Shown: piece after piece, positions 15,624 to 24,438 of the stretch
Numbering within the stretch: position 1 is the first letter of the stretch
Layout of the letters: every line of letters starts with the position of its first letter
NCBI GenBank assembly: GCA_964574215.1
Contig: CAZNLR010000048.1
Span: 1 to 35,374, forward strand
DNA length: 35,374 nucleotides
Direction: 5' to 3'
Source: GCA-2725625 sp964574215
Lineage (GTDB): Bacteria; Pseudomonadota; Alphaproteobacteria; Rhodospirillales; UBA2165
Notes under the pieces: model-generated
Seen by the model: the letters and a program-made list of their open reading frames with translations, nothing else
What the model was told of the DNA's origin: nothing
The model's database searches: none
Program-made: the position numbers and the translations under genes

Positions 15624-16910
15624 ATGCTCAAGGAATCTCAAAATAGATTATTTCAGGAAACCGGCCCCGGCACGCCCATGGGCGAACTGATGCGCCGTTA
15701 TTGGCATCCCATCGCCGCCGCCGCGGAGTTGGACGACGCGCCAGCCAAACCGGTTCGGTTGATGGGTGAAAACCTTGTCCTCTATAAGGACTTGAGCGGC
15801 GCCTATGGTTTGATCGACCGACATTGTCCTCACCGGCGTGCCGATATGTCCTACGGATTTGTCGAGAAATGCGGGCTCAGGTGCAATTACCACGGCTGGC
15901 TGTTCGATGAAAAAGGTGCCTGTATCGAACAACCCTTCGAGGAAATGATCGACCCCGATGGAAAATTTAAAGACAAGGTGAGCATCAAAGCCTATCCCGT
16001 GGAGGCCAAAGCCGGGTTGCTGTGGGCCTATTTAGGGCCCGAACCGGCGCCGTTGATTCCTTCGTGGGAACCCTTCACCTGGAAGAATGGGTTTTCGCAG
16101 ATCGTATTTTCCGAAATTCCCTGCAACTGGTTCCAATGCCAGGAGAACTCCATTGATCCGGTGCATTTTGAATGGATGCACGCCAATTGGAGCGTCCGGC
16201 TTCGCAATGAGGACGGTCCCTACGTGCCCACCCACCTTAAAATCCTGTTCGAGGAATTTGACCATGGGTTCGTCTATAAACGCATCAGGGAGGATACCGA
16301 CGAAGAAAACCCCCTCTGGACCGTCGGTCGCGTCTGTCTGTGGCCAAATGCGTTGTTCACCGGCGGCCATTTCGAATGGCGGGTGCCGGTGGACGATCAA
16401 AACACATTAAGCGTATCGTGGTTCTTCAGCCGGGTTCCCCGGGACCGGGATCCTTTTGTCCAGGACCGCATCCCTTATTGGACCAGCCCCATCAAAGACC
16501 CCGAAACGGGCCGCTGGATTTCCAGTCACATCGTCAACCAGGACATCATCGCCTGGGTCGGCCAGGGGGTAAACTCGGATCGAACCCAGGAACATCTCGG
16601 CCGGAGCGATGAAGGCATCATTATGATCCGGAAACGTTATATGGATGACATAAAAAGGATCGAAAACGGTGAAGATCCCAAAGGCGTCTACCGCGATGTG
16701 GCGGCTAATGAATGCATAGATTTACCCATTATCGGTAAAGAACAATATATCAACGGACATACAAGGGAAGAGATTGACAATTTCCCCAGAGACTATAACC
16801 CTTCAACACCGAACCGGTTTCTCTTTCACGCGGGACAGCCGGAGGAAGTTAGAAAAGCTTACGAAGAGGCGACGGGGGTTAAGATGTTGGACGGTGGTAT
16901 CGTTGAATGA
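15624..16910 (+). CDS. Rieske non-haem iron ring-hydroxylating oxygenase, phthalate-dioxygenase type
   Basis: The protein has 428 residues. The N-terminal Rieske [2Fe-2S] domain has C68-P-H70 and C87-N-Y-H90. The catalytic domain carries NWFQCQENSIDPVHFEWMH (168-186), with D178 as the inter-subunit bridge and H181 and H186 as mononuclear iron ligands. The start LLxxTGPGTPMGELMRRYWHP is typical of the phthalate 4,5-dioxygenase / O-demethylase group that uses only an alpha subunit. No beta subunit and no ferredoxin reductase gene is seen, so electrons must come from a reductase encoded elsewhere. It probably prepares the ring (dihydroxylation or O-demethylation) for the extradiol dioxygenase encoded on the other strand. 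The stop overlaps the next start by four bases. Confidence 0.9.
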   Translation: MLKESQNRLFQETGPGTPMGELMRRYWHPIAAAAELDDAPAKPVRLMGENLVLYKDLSGAYGLIDRHCPHRRADMSYGFVEKCGLRCNYHGWLFDEKGACIEQPFEEMIDPDGKFKDKVSIKAYPVEAKAGLLWAYLGPEPAPLIPSWEPFTWKNGFSQIVFSEIPCNWFQCQENSIDPVHFEWMHANWSVRLRNEDGPYVPTHLKILFEEFDHGFVYKRIREDTDEENPLWTVGRVCLWPNALFTGGHFEWRVPVDDQNTLSVSWFFSRVPRDRDPFVQDRIPYWTSPIKDPETGRWISSHIVNQDIIAWVGQGVNSDRTQEHLGRSDEGIIMIRKRYMDDIKRIENGEDPKGVYRDVAANECIDLPIIGKEQYINGHTREEIDNFPRDYNPSTPNRFLFHAGQPEEVRKAYEEATGVKMLDGGIVE

Positions 16911-17629
16911 GCGATGGTGATAAAACGGCGCTGGTGGTCAGCGCCCATTCGGCGGATTTCGTCTGGCGGGCCGGCGGCGCCATCGCCCTCTATGCCAATC
17001 GCGGCTACAAAGTTCTGATCGTCTGCCTGTCGTTCGGGGAGCGGGGTGAATCCGCCAAGCTGTGGAAGCAGGAAGGCTACACCATCGACAAAGTCAAAGA
17101 TGAACGCCGGCGCGAAGCCGAGACCGCCGCCCAGATTCTCGGCGGAGAGCCGATCTTTTTCGATATCGGCGACTATCCCATGCGGCCCAGCGACGACGAC
17201 CTTTACAAGCTTGCCGAAATTTACCGCGAACATCACCCCGAGTTCGTCCTCACCCATTCCCTGGAGGACCCCTATAATTTCGATCACCCCCTGGCGGCCC
17301 ATATGGCCCAAGAGGCACGCATCATCGCCCAGGCCCATGGCCACAATCCCGGTGAAAAAGTATTGGGTGCGCCGGGCGTTTTCCTGTTTGAGCCACACCA
17401 GACGGAACAATGCAATTGGAAACCCCAGGTGATATTGGATATTTCCGACGTATGGGACAAAAAGAGAAAAGCCATCGAAGCCATGGAGGGTCAGGAACAT
17501 CTGTGGGAATATTACACAAGAGTGGCTCTGCAACGTGGCGTTCAGGGAGCCCGAAACTCGAACCGAAAAATGACCTATGGTGAAGCCTATCAGCGGATAT
17601 TCCCCCTGGTCACCGATGAGTTCGCCTAA
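16907..17629 (+). CDS. galB: PIG-L/LmbE-family hydrolase-like protein, probable 4-oxalomesaconate hydratase
   Basis: The protein has 240 residues. The LmbE metal site is seen as A13-H14-S-A-D17 (instead of the A-H-P-D-D of true deacetylases) and D126-H127-P. The variant AHSADFVWRAGGAIALY is what I recall for GalB of Pseudomonas putida, a 4-oxalomesaconate hydratase of this fold that forms 4-carboxy-4-hydroxy-2-oxoadipate. The next gene encodes GalD, the tautomerase that makes its substrate isomer, which strongly supports the assignment. It is coupled to the Rieske gene by a four-base overlap and 17 bases separate it from galD. The alternative is an N-acyl sugar deacetylase, which context makes unlikely. 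Confidence 0.83.
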   Translation: MSDGDKTALVVSAHSADFVWRAGGAIALYANRGYKVLIVCLSFGERGESAKLWKQEGYTIDKVKDERRREAETAAQILGGEPIFFDIGDYPMRPSDDDLYKLAEIYREHHPEFVLTHSLEDPYNFDHPLAAHMAQEARIIAQAHGHNPGEKVLGAPGVFLFEPHQTEQCNWKPQVILDISDVWDKKRKAIEAMEGQEHLWEYYTRVALQRGVQGARNSNRKMTYGEAYQRIFPLVTDEFA

Positions 17630-17646
17630 GATTTAAGGACCGGACA

Positions 17647-18717
17647 ATGCAGACAGGAATTCCCTGTACATTGATGCGCGGGGGGACGTCGAAAGGAGCC
17701 TATTTTCTGGCCGACGATCTGCCTGCCGATCCGGCGGCGCGCGACCGGATTTTACTGTCGGTGATGGGATCGCCCGACGACCGCCAGATCGACGGTCTCG
17801 GCGGCGCCAACCCGCTCACCAGCAAGGTCGCCATTGTCGGCAAATCCGATCTGCCCGACGCCGATATTGATTACCTGTTTGCCCAAGTGGTTGTCGACCA
17901 GCCGATGGTGAGCTACGGCCAGAATTGCGGCAACATATTGGCGGGCGTCGGTCAATTCGCCATTGAAAAAGGATTGATCGAAGCGCAGGCCCCTTCCACC
18001 GATGTCACCATCCACATGGTCAATAGCGGAGACAAGGCCATCGCCACTATTTCGACACCCGGCGGCGCAGTAAACTATGAGGGTGACGCTCGATTGGACG
18101 GAGTTCCCGGTACCGCCGCGCCGGTCCCTCTGAATTTTCTCGATACGGCCGGGTCCATGTGCGGGGCACTGCTGCCAACGGGTAACGTGGTCGACGAAAT
18201 CGACGGGGTGCGGGTAACCTGCATTGATAACGGCATGCCCATCGTCCTCTTGCGGGCGGCCGACATGGGAATCGGCGGCACCGAGACGGTCGAGGAACTT
18301 GAAACCAATGTCTATCTGAGGGAGCGATTAGAGATCATCCGGCTCCAACTGGGACCAATAATGAACTTGGGTGATGTCGGCGACAAAACCGTTCCCAAGA
18401 TGACCATGGTGTCCGAGCCGACACAGGGGGGCGTCATATCCACCCGCTCTTTTATTCCCCACCGGTGCCACGCCGCCATCGGCGTGTTCGCCGCCGTTTC
18501 CGTCGCGACCGCCTGCCTCATTCCGGAAACTGTGGCGGCTGAAATAGCGGGCAACCTGGAAAGTCACGGTACGAGCTATCTGGTGGAGCATCCGACCGGC
18601 GCTATGGCGGTCGACATTGAAATGGAAATTAAAAACGGGGGGCTAAACATCAAACGGTCCGGTTTTTTAAGAACCGCCCGGAAGCTTTATGAGGGAACGG
18701 TTTTCGTCCCCGGATAG
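17647..18717 (+). CDS. galD: 4-oxalomesaconate tautomerase (PrpF family)
   Basis: The protein has 356 residues, the usual length. It opens with IPCTLMRGGTSKGAYFL and contains G-S-P-D-x-R-Q-I-D-G (41-50), Y90-G-Q-N-C94-G-N-I-L-A-G, and IPHRCHAAIGVF. These are the PrpF/GalD hallmarks; the sequence follows GalD of Pseudomonas putida closely as I remember it. GalD converts the keto and enol (or double-bond) isomers of 4-oxalomesaconate in gallate and protocatechuate 4,5-cleavage catabolism in the cytoplasm. Cys94 is in the active-site loop. PrpF of the methylcitrate pathway is the alternative, but no prpB/C/D genes are present while galB and ligI are. Confidence 0.88.
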   Translation: MQTGIPCTLMRGGTSKGAYFLADDLPADPAARDRILLSVMGSPDDRQIDGLGGANPLTSKVAIVGKSDLPDADIDYLFAQVVVDQPMVSYGQNCGNILAGVGQFAIEKGLIEAQAPSTDVTIHMVNSGDKAIATISTPGGAVNYEGDARLDGVPGTAAPVPLNFLDTAGSMCGALLPTGNVVDEIDGVRVTCIDNGMPIVLLRAADMGIGGTETVEELETNVYLRERLEIIRLQLGPIMNLGDVGDKTVPKMTMVSEPTQGGVISTRSFIPHRCHAAIGVFAAVSVATACLIPETVAAEIAGNLESHGTSYLVEHPTGAMAVDIEMEIKNGGLNIKRSGFLRTARKLYEGTVFVPG

Positions 18718-18729
18718 GAGAGTAATAAA

Positions 18730-19335
18730 ATGCCCAGAGGCGTCATCGATATCGAGGCCATCAACAGCCCGGAAATGCAGGCGTTCAAGAACAAGGAAAC
18801 ACCGGAGGATATACCCTTCAGCATCAACAAGATCGGTCATGTGGTCCTGAAGGTGACCGACATGAAGCGCTCGGTCGATTTTTACACCCAGGTCCTGGGC
18901 TTCCGCGTTTCCGACGTTTATCCAGATAGCATGATCGACGGAAAAATGATCTTCATGCGCTGCAACAACGACCATCACGGCGTTGCATTGGTTGGCGGCG
19001 CTCCCCATGAATCGAAAAATATCGAACTGCACCATATGGCGTTTGAAGTGTCGACGTTGGACGAGGTTTTGTTGGCCCGGGAACATCTGAAAAAAAACGA
19101 TGTCCGAATCCTATTTGAGGGCCGCCGCCGGGCCGGCGTTCAGATCGCTGTTGAGTTCCTTGATCCAGATGGCCACTGGCTGGAAATATTCTGGGGCCTG
19201 GATCAAGTCGGCCCCCGTGACAAAGCCCGCCCGCCCGAGGAGTGGGTAGAAGAATTTTCGCTGGAGGACGCCATCGATAATGCACCGGTGGGCCAGGACA
19301 CCGCCCTCAAAGATTCCTCTTTGCGAAATAAGTAA
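18730..19335 (+). CDS. VOC-superfamily protein (glyoxalase/extradiol dioxygenase-like)
   Basis: The protein has 201 residues: an N-terminal extension of about 30, one VOC beta-alpha-beta-beta-beta module pair (33-157) and a charged C-terminal tail. Candidate metal ligands are H37 (KIGHVVLKV), H102 (ELHHMAFEV) and E152 (HWLEIFW), the spacing of type I extradiol dioxygenases and related lyases. Y/H acid-base residues expected of full dioxygenases cannot be confirmed. It lies 12 bases after galD with AGGAG upstream, in mid-operon. It may be a second ring-cleavage enzyme, an isomerase or a lactone-handling enzyme; the sequence does not decide. Confidence 0.8.
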   Translation: MPRGVIDIEAINSPEMQAFKNKETPEDIPFSINKIGHVVLKVTDMKRSVDFYTQVLGFRVSDVYPDSMIDGKMIFMRCNNDHHGVALVGGAPHESKNIELHHMAFEVSTLDEVLLAREHLKKNDVRILFEGRRRAGVQIAVEFLDPDGHWLEIFWGLDQVGPRDKARPPEEWVEEFSLEDAIDNAPVGQDTALKDSSLRNK

Positions 19336-19343
19336 TCGCACCC

Positions 19344-20225
19344 ATGACCAAAATTGCCTTTATCGGATTCGGCGAAGCGGGTGGTCTCCTGACCGACGGC
19401 TTGCGATCGGCCGGCGCCGACGTTGCGACAACCTACGATATCCTTATTCATGATCCTGCGAAGGCCGCCGCCCACAAAAATAAGGCGGCGTCAAAAGGCG
19501 TCACCGCGATGAAAGACGCCCATGACGCGGTGGTGAACGCCGATATTGTTTTTTCCGCTGTTACCTCCAAGGAAATACAGGTCGCGGCGGAAAACGTTGC
19601 GCCTCATTTGCAGCCAGGACAAATCTATCTCGATATAAATTCCGCCTCGCCCAAAGCAAAACGGGAAGCGGCAAAAGCGGTCGAAGCCAACGGCGCTCAT
19701 TTCGTCGAAGCGGCGGTTATGGATCTGGTGCCGCCCCACGGCCATAAAGTTCCCATGCTGCTGGCCGGCAAGAAAGCCGAACAGACCGCGGAAATGTTAT
19801 CCCCTTTCGGCATGAACGTCACCGCCATCGGAATGGACATCGGCGCCGCGTCGTCTGTGAAAATGGTCCGCAGTGTTTTTATGAAAGGGTTTAGTGCCGT
19901 TTTTCTGGAAAGCCTTTACGCTGCCAGTAGGCTGAACGCCGAGGACGCCGTTCTCGAGTCGCTGCAAACGACATTTCCCGAATTGAATTGGCAGGAATTG
20001 GCGAATTACTACACCGAACGTCTGATACAACATGGCAAACGCCAATCGGAGGAAATGCTGTCGGTGGCGGAGACCTTGGAAGAATTGGATGTGGAGCCGA
20101 TAACGGCAGTGGCGTCCGCCAAACGCCTCGGCTGGCTGGCCGATATGGAATTGGACAAACTGGCGGGCAATCTGCCGGAAGGTTACAACGCGCTGTTGAC
20201 GTTAATGGGGGAAAAAGACAAATGA
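19344..20225 (+). CDS. NAD(P)-dependent dehydrogenase, 6-phosphogluconate dehydrogenase-like with DUF1932
   Basis: The protein has 293 residues. The N-terminal Rossmann domain has the loop G8-F-G-E-A-G-G14. It is followed by I-x-x-N-S-A-S-P (about 98-105) in the substrate-binding position of beta-hydroxyacid dehydrogenases, and V-K-M-V-R-S-V-F-M-K-G (about 172-182) bearing the likely catalytic lysine. The all-helical C-terminal part matches DUF1932. LigC, which oxidises the ring-cleavage semialdehyde to 2-pyrone-4,6-dicarboxylate, belongs to the MocA family and is absent here. This enzyme, placed directly before the PDC lactonase and overlapping it by four bases, is a candidate replacement, by inference only. 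Confidence 0.82.
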   Translation: MTKIAFIGFGEAGGLLTDGLRSAGADVATTYDILIHDPAKAAAHKNKAASKGVTAMKDAHDAVVNADIVFSAVTSKEIQVAAENVAPHLQPGQIYLDINSASPKAKREAAKAVEANGAHFVEAAVMDLVPPHGHKVPMLLAGKKAEQTAEMLSPFGMNVTAIGMDIGAASSVKMVRSVFMKGFSAVFLESLYAASRLNAEDAVLESLQTTFPELNWQELANYYTERLIQHGKRQSEEMLSVAETLEELDVEPITAVASAKRLGWLADMELDKLAGNLPEGYNALLTLMGEKDK

Positions 20226-21106
20226 CCGACCGGGAGATCAAATCCTGCCAGCCGCCGGTGGCGGATACGAAGACGCCAAAACTCAAACTGCCCGCCTATG
20301 CCTGTGATGCCCATTGCCACGTATTTGGGCCCGGGGCGGTTTTTCCCTATCACTCTAACCGGTCTTATACGCCGCCCGATGCACCGAAGGAGAATCTGAA
20401 AAAACTGCATGATACATTGAGATTGGAGCGGGCGGTCATCGTCCAGGCGACCTGCCACGGCGACGACAACCGCGCCATGCTGGACGCCATCGCCCATTCG
20501 GACGGAAAATATCGGGGCGTCGCCATGCTGGCGGACGACATAACCGACCGGCAGCTGGAGGAACTGCACGATGGCGGTGTCCGGGGCGCCCGTTTCTCCT
20601 ACGCCCGTCATTTGGGTGGTGAACCTGACTTTTCCAAAGTCATCCGATTGGCTGAAAAATTCGCACCCCTTGGCTGGCACGCGGTATTATACCTTGAAGC
20701 TCAGGACGTGGTCGATAACGTAAAAGCGCTGGGGTCCCTCCCCGTTCCCGTCGTGATCGATCACATGGCAAGAGTGACGGTTGCTGAGGGTGTCGAGCAG
20801 AAATCCTTTCAATTGCTGCTGGATTTCGTCCGCAACGAAGACTTCTGGATTAAAATATCCTGCGCCGAGCGGTTGTCCGTCACCGGCTACCCGTTCGAGG
20901 ACGTGGCGCCCTTCGCCCAGGCAGTGATTGAGGCAGCGCCGGATAAAGTGCTGTGGGGAACCGATTGGCCCCATCCCAATATAACCGGCGTCATGCCCAA
21001 CGACGGAGACTTGGTCGACCTGCTTGCGAAATATGCTCCCGATCCCGCCTTAAGAGAAAAAATCGTGGTCAGCAATCCTGCTCGGCTTTATGGATGGCGC
21101 ATCTAA
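20222..21106 (+). CDS. ligI: 2-pyrone-4,6-dicarboxylate hydrolase (amidohydrolase superfamily)
   Basis: The protein has 294 residues from the ATG at 20222, overlapping the previous stop. A longer frame from 19988 lies inside the dehydrogenase gene and is rejected. Hallmarks are D29-A-H31-C-H33-V-F-G-P, R121-G-A-R-F-S near the carboxylate site, I-D180-H181-M-A-R, W-G-T-D248-W-P-H-P-N, and the C-terminal SNPARLYGW. These residues and their spacing match LigI of Sphingobium, which opens 2-pyrone-4,6-dicarboxylate to 4-oxalomesaconate without bound metal. The product is the substrate of the GalD and GalB products encoded upstream. It is the last gene of the plus-strand operon; no clear intrinsic terminator follows. 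Confidence 0.9.
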   Translation: MTDREIKSCQPPVADTKTPKLKLPAYACDAHCHVFGPGAVFPYHSNRSYTPPDAPKENLKKLHDTLRLERAVIVQATCHGDDNRAMLDAIAHSDGKYRGVAMLADDITDRQLEELHDGGVRGARFSYARHLGGEPDFSKVIRLAEKFAPLGWHAVLYLEAQDVVDNVKALGSLPVPVVIDHMARVTVAEGVEQKSFQLLLDFVRNEDFWIKISCAERLSVTGYPFEDVAPFAQAVIEAAPDKVLWGTDWPHPNITGVMPNDGDLVDLLAKYAPDPALREKIVVSNPARLYGWRI

Positions 21107-21203
21107 AATCTTTTTGCAAAATCTTCCATTCCGCACGCGCGATTTTGATATCCGTCAACGACAAAAAATTTTTGCCGCATATAGTTTAGGTCTGAAACAT
21201 TAA

Positions 21204-21251
21204 ATGGCTGACTACGGCCGCACCATTGCGGAGGCAAACGTTAGACATTGA
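21204..21251 (+). CDS. possible 15-codon upstream ORF coupled to the kinase start
   Basis: An ATG at 21204 opens a 15-residue frame (MADYGRTIAEANVRH) whose TGA overlaps the TTG start of the histidine kinase as TTGA. The Shine-Dalgarno site in front of it is weak, while GCGGAGG falls inside it. It may provide translational coupling for the weak TTG start, or be chance. Confidence 0.3.
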   Translation: MADYGRTIAEANVRH

Positions 21252-24200
21252 ACTCCTCAAGCAAAAGCCCTCAGCCGTTGTTTCTCGGAAAAAATTTCTA
21301 CGTTCCGGTTATATCCTTTCTGGTCCTGGCCAGCATGGTTTTGGCTTTTTGGTGGATTATCAACCGGGAAGAAAAATTCGATATCAAACATGATACGGCA
21401 ATTACCGCCGAACAAACCGCTCTTCGCCTGGAAGCATTTTTCAGCTCCCGCATTTCAGTGGTCGATCATTTTCGTCATATGATGAGCGCAGCCGAATCGT
21501 TGGACGAAAAAATGTTCATCGTTACCGCATCCGACATCCATAACAGATTTCCGGGCATTCAAGTTATCAATTGGATTGATAGGGAAGGCATTGTCCGCTG
21601 GGTCGTACCGGAGCAGGGTAACGGCGATGTCAAAGGTTTAAATTTAAGAAGAAAGCCGTATTCGGCAAAGGTTCTCGAAAGAGCCAAAAAAACAGGCAAA
21701 CCTCAAATGACGGACACCGTCAATCTTTTGCGGGGCGGAAAAGGATTTGCGGTAATTTATCCGGTGCTGCAATCCGGTCGGGTAGCCGGTGAGATCGGCT
21801 TGGTATTCAATATCGCGCCGCTGATAAAACAATCCCTGTCAAAAGGGCTCGTTGGTAATTATTCGTTTCAAATCAGCGAACAGGGCAAAACGCTTTTTAC
21901 TCAGGGTATCGTCCCGGCAGATCATGCCTTTTCGGCCTCTCACAAATTCGCCGTCTTGGACCGCGAATGGATGATTACGCTGGCCCCGACTGAGGCCCGT
22001 GTAGAATCCGAGGCGACGAAATTCAGTTGGGTGTTCGTCATAGTGGGATTGTTACTGTCGGGCGCTTTATCCTGGTTTTTCTATATGTATCTATCTCGCT
22101 TGGATGCGCTCCGTGAAAGCGAGGGAAAATTTCATCAATTTGCAGAATATATCCATGAAGTATTTTGGGTGCGCGATGCGGTTTCTGACCAGGTAACCTA
22201 TGTCAGCCGCGGCGCCCAGGGAATTTGGGGAGTAGAACCCGAGATACTGTTCGATCGCGATATTTTTGTGAATATGCTCCATCCCGATGACAAGGAACGG
22301 GTTATCAAAGCCATCAGCAATCAGTGGGAAGGAAATTACGAAGAGGAATATCGCATTATCCGCCCCGATGGCGGTGAACGCTGGATACGTGACCGGGCCT
22401 ATACGATCAGCAATGCGAACAGTAGTGTTTGCAGGATTGTGGGAATCGCCGAAGACATAACGGATCGAAAATTAGCTCAAATTGCTCTATTGGAGAGCGA
22501 ATCCAGAAGGCGGGCATTGTTCGAACAAGCTTCGGATTCCGTTTTCGTCAGCGATCCGGAAACCCGTCAGATATTGGATGTCAATAATCATGCACTCGAA
22601 ACCTTGGGATACACAAAAGAAGAAATCCTTAAGCTAACCATCCCCGACGTTGTCAAAAATACTGAAACCGATATCATTGGCAAGATCCGAAGAGATAAAT
22701 CATACCTATACGAAGCGATTCTGGTCGCCAAAGACGGTTCCGAATACCCTGTTGAAATAAGTTTGCGGCTGGTCGAATACGAGGACCACGATGTAATCCA
22801 AGGCTTTATTCGGGATATTACCGAGCGCAAGCAGGCCATGGATCAAATTATCGCCAATGAAAAACGATACAGGACGTTGGTTGAAAACTCGCCATTTTGC
22901 ATCCATGAAATTGACCTCGACAGCAATTTTATTTCAATGAATTCAGCCGGTTTGAAAATGATGGGCGTCGACAACGAATCCCAAATCTGCGGTACGAGTT
23001 GCCTGGATGTCCCGATTGATGAAGATAAGCCGAAACTGGCCGAGTTTCTTACCAATGCGTACGCTGGTGAAGCGTCTTTGTTCAATTTCCGGGCCGCCGC
23101 CGACGATAAAATTTGCCATTTTTCAAGTAGCTTCGTCCCCGTCAAGGACAAGGACGGCAAGGTCACGAAGATCATGGGCGTAACCGAAGACATAACCGAG
23201 CGCAAAGGCACCGAAGATCAACTCCGCCACGCCCAAAAGATGGAGGCGGTCGGCCAGCTTTCAAGTGGCTTCGCCCATGATTTCAACAATTTGCTGATGG
23301 CAGCCTTGGGGAACATTGAGTTTCTCGAAAAGGATTTGTCGGCTCTTCCCGAAGCCAGGGATCATGTCGAAAATGCAAAAAAGGCAGTACTGCGCGGGGC
23401 CGAATTGACCAAGCGATTACTGGCTTTCTCCCGCAAACAAAAACTTGACCCTCAACGGACCCATGTCGGCGAACTGGTTAATGGGCTGAAGGTGATGCTC
23501 ATACGGACGCTGCCGGAAAATATCGAGATCGATTGGAATATCCCGGCTGACCTTTGGAAGGTAGTGATAGATCAGGGCCAATTGGAAAACGCCGTTCTCA
23601 ATCTGGTCTTAAATTCCCGTGACGCCATGACTGCCGGCGGCACCTTAACGATCACCTGCGCCAACACTCACATCAGCCAAGTTCAACAGATTAATTTGCC
23701 CGATTTGAAAGCGGGTGACTATACAACGATCTCGGTAGAGGATACCGGAATGGGTATTCAGAAATCCCATTTGGATAAAATCGTTGATCCTTTCTTTACC
23801 ACCAAAGGCGTCGGAGAAGGCTCCGGCCTGGGCCTCAGCATGGTCTACGGCTTTGTGCGCCAGTCGGGTGGCCATATCGAAATAGAAAGTGAACCGGCGG
23901 TAGGCACGAAAGTGACGCTATACCTGCCTCGGGATGAAACGGCTTCCGTCACCGATAGTCCGGTCCTACTCACGCCAAACGAATGTCCAACCGGGAACGG
24001 TGAAACCATCCTGGTCATCGAGGACGAACCAGATGTCAGGGATGTGACCATTCAACAACTGCTGAATCTAGACTACAAAGTCGTCGACGGAGGAGATGGA
24101 AGTAGGGTTCTCGAAACCTGTTCTACAGATAACTGTGTGTACGAACGAAATATCGATCTTGTCCTCTCGGATGTCGTACTTCCTAATATGACGTCCGGGC

Positions 24201-24388
24201 CGGAATTGGTTGATACAGTTAAGAAATGCAATCCCTCGGTCAAAGCACTTTTGGTGACCGGTTACGCTCAAAAAGACGTCATCGAGAATGGTGATGGGAA
24301 TCTAGTATACCCCGTTCTCGGCAAACCTTTCACGAAGGCCGAATTGGGTAGACGTATTTCTGAAATCCTGAATGAAGACGCAAAATAG
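21248..24388 (+). CDS. membrane hybrid sensor histidine kinase (CHASE-like, 3 PAS, HisKA, HATPase, REC)
   Basis: The protein has 1046 residues from a TTG start, the only in-frame start that keeps the first membrane helix with a cytoplasmic tail. TM1 is about 17-38. A periplasmic CHASE-like domain spans about 50-250 (FPGIQVINWIDREGIVRWVV) and TM2 is about 259-282. Three PAS/PAC units follow, near 293-408, 418-528 and 538-652, each ending in a D-I-T-(D/E)-R-K box. The HisKA H box has FAH677DFNN, and the HATPase domain has N789, DTGMGI and GSGLGLSM. The C-terminal receiver has E925/D926, D975 (LVLSDVVLP) and K1026. The class with an FAHDFNN H box often acts through a phosphorelay. The signal is unknown; location between the aromatic operon and fhs may mean it senses a ring compound, but no cognate response regulator is adjacent. 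The receiver-only gene near 33.6 kb is a distant candidate. Confidence 0.9.
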   Translation: MNSSSKSPQPLFLGKNFYVPVISFLVLASMVLAFWWIINREEKFDIKHDTAITAEQTALRLEAFFSSRISVVDHFRHMMSAAESLDEKMFIVTASDIHNRFPGIQVINWIDREGIVRWVVPEQGNGDVKGLNLRRKPYSAKVLERAKKTGKPQMTDTVNLLRGGKGFAVIYPVLQSGRVAGEIGLVFNIAPLIKQSLSKGLVGNYSFQISEQGKTLFTQGIVPADHAFSASHKFAVLDREWMITLAPTEARVESEATKFSWVFVIVGLLLSGALSWFFYMYLSRLDALRESEGKFHQFAEYIHEVFWVRDAVSDQVTYVSRGAQGIWGVEPEILFDRDIFVNMLHPDDKERVIKAISNQWEGNYEEEYRIIRPDGGERWIRDRAYTISNANSSVCRIVGIAEDITDRKLAQIALLESESRRRALFEQASDSVFVSDPETRQILDVNNHALETLGYTKEEILKLTIPDVVKNTETDIIGKIRRDKSYLYEAILVAKDGSEYPVEISLRLVEYEDHDVIQGFIRDITERKQAMDQIIANEKRYRTLVENSPFCIHEIDLDSNFISMNSAGLKMMGVDNESQICGTSCLDVPIDEDKPKLAEFLTNAYAGEASLFNFRAAADDKICHFSSSFVPVKDKDGKVTKIMGVTEDITERKGTEDQLRHAQKMEAVGQLSSGFAHDFNNLLMAALGNIEFLEKDLSALPEARDHVENAKKAVLRGAELTKRLLAFSRKQKLDPQRTHVGELVNGLKVMLIRTLPENIEIDWNIPADLWKVVIDQGQLENAVLNLVLNSRDAMTAGGTLTITCANTHISQVQQINLPDLKAGDYTTISVEDTGMGIQKSHLDKIVDPFFTTKGVGEGSGLGLSMVYGFVRQSGGHIEIESEPAVGTKVTLYLPRDETASVTDSPVLLTPNECPTGNGETILVIEDEPDVRDVTIQQLLNLDYKVVDGGDGSRVLETCSTDNCVYERNIDLVLSDVVLPNMTSGPELVDTVKKCNPSVKALLVTGYAQKDVIENGDGNLVYPVLGKPFTKAELGRRISEILNEDAK

Positions 24389-24438
24389 TTGAATTTCAAC
24401 CAATTGGAATTCGAAAAAGATTCCCGCCTCGAACCCGT

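Noticed and set aside
19988..20221. N-terminal extension of the LigI frame
   Set aside because: It overlaps the dehydrogenase gene by over 200 bases, and the ATG at 20222 gives the normal LigI length and a four-base coupling.
24389..24438. Bidirectional terminator between the kinase and fhs genes
   Set aside because: Some symmetry exists around CCAATTGG, but the stem is AT-rich, imperfect and lacks a clear T run, so it was not listed.
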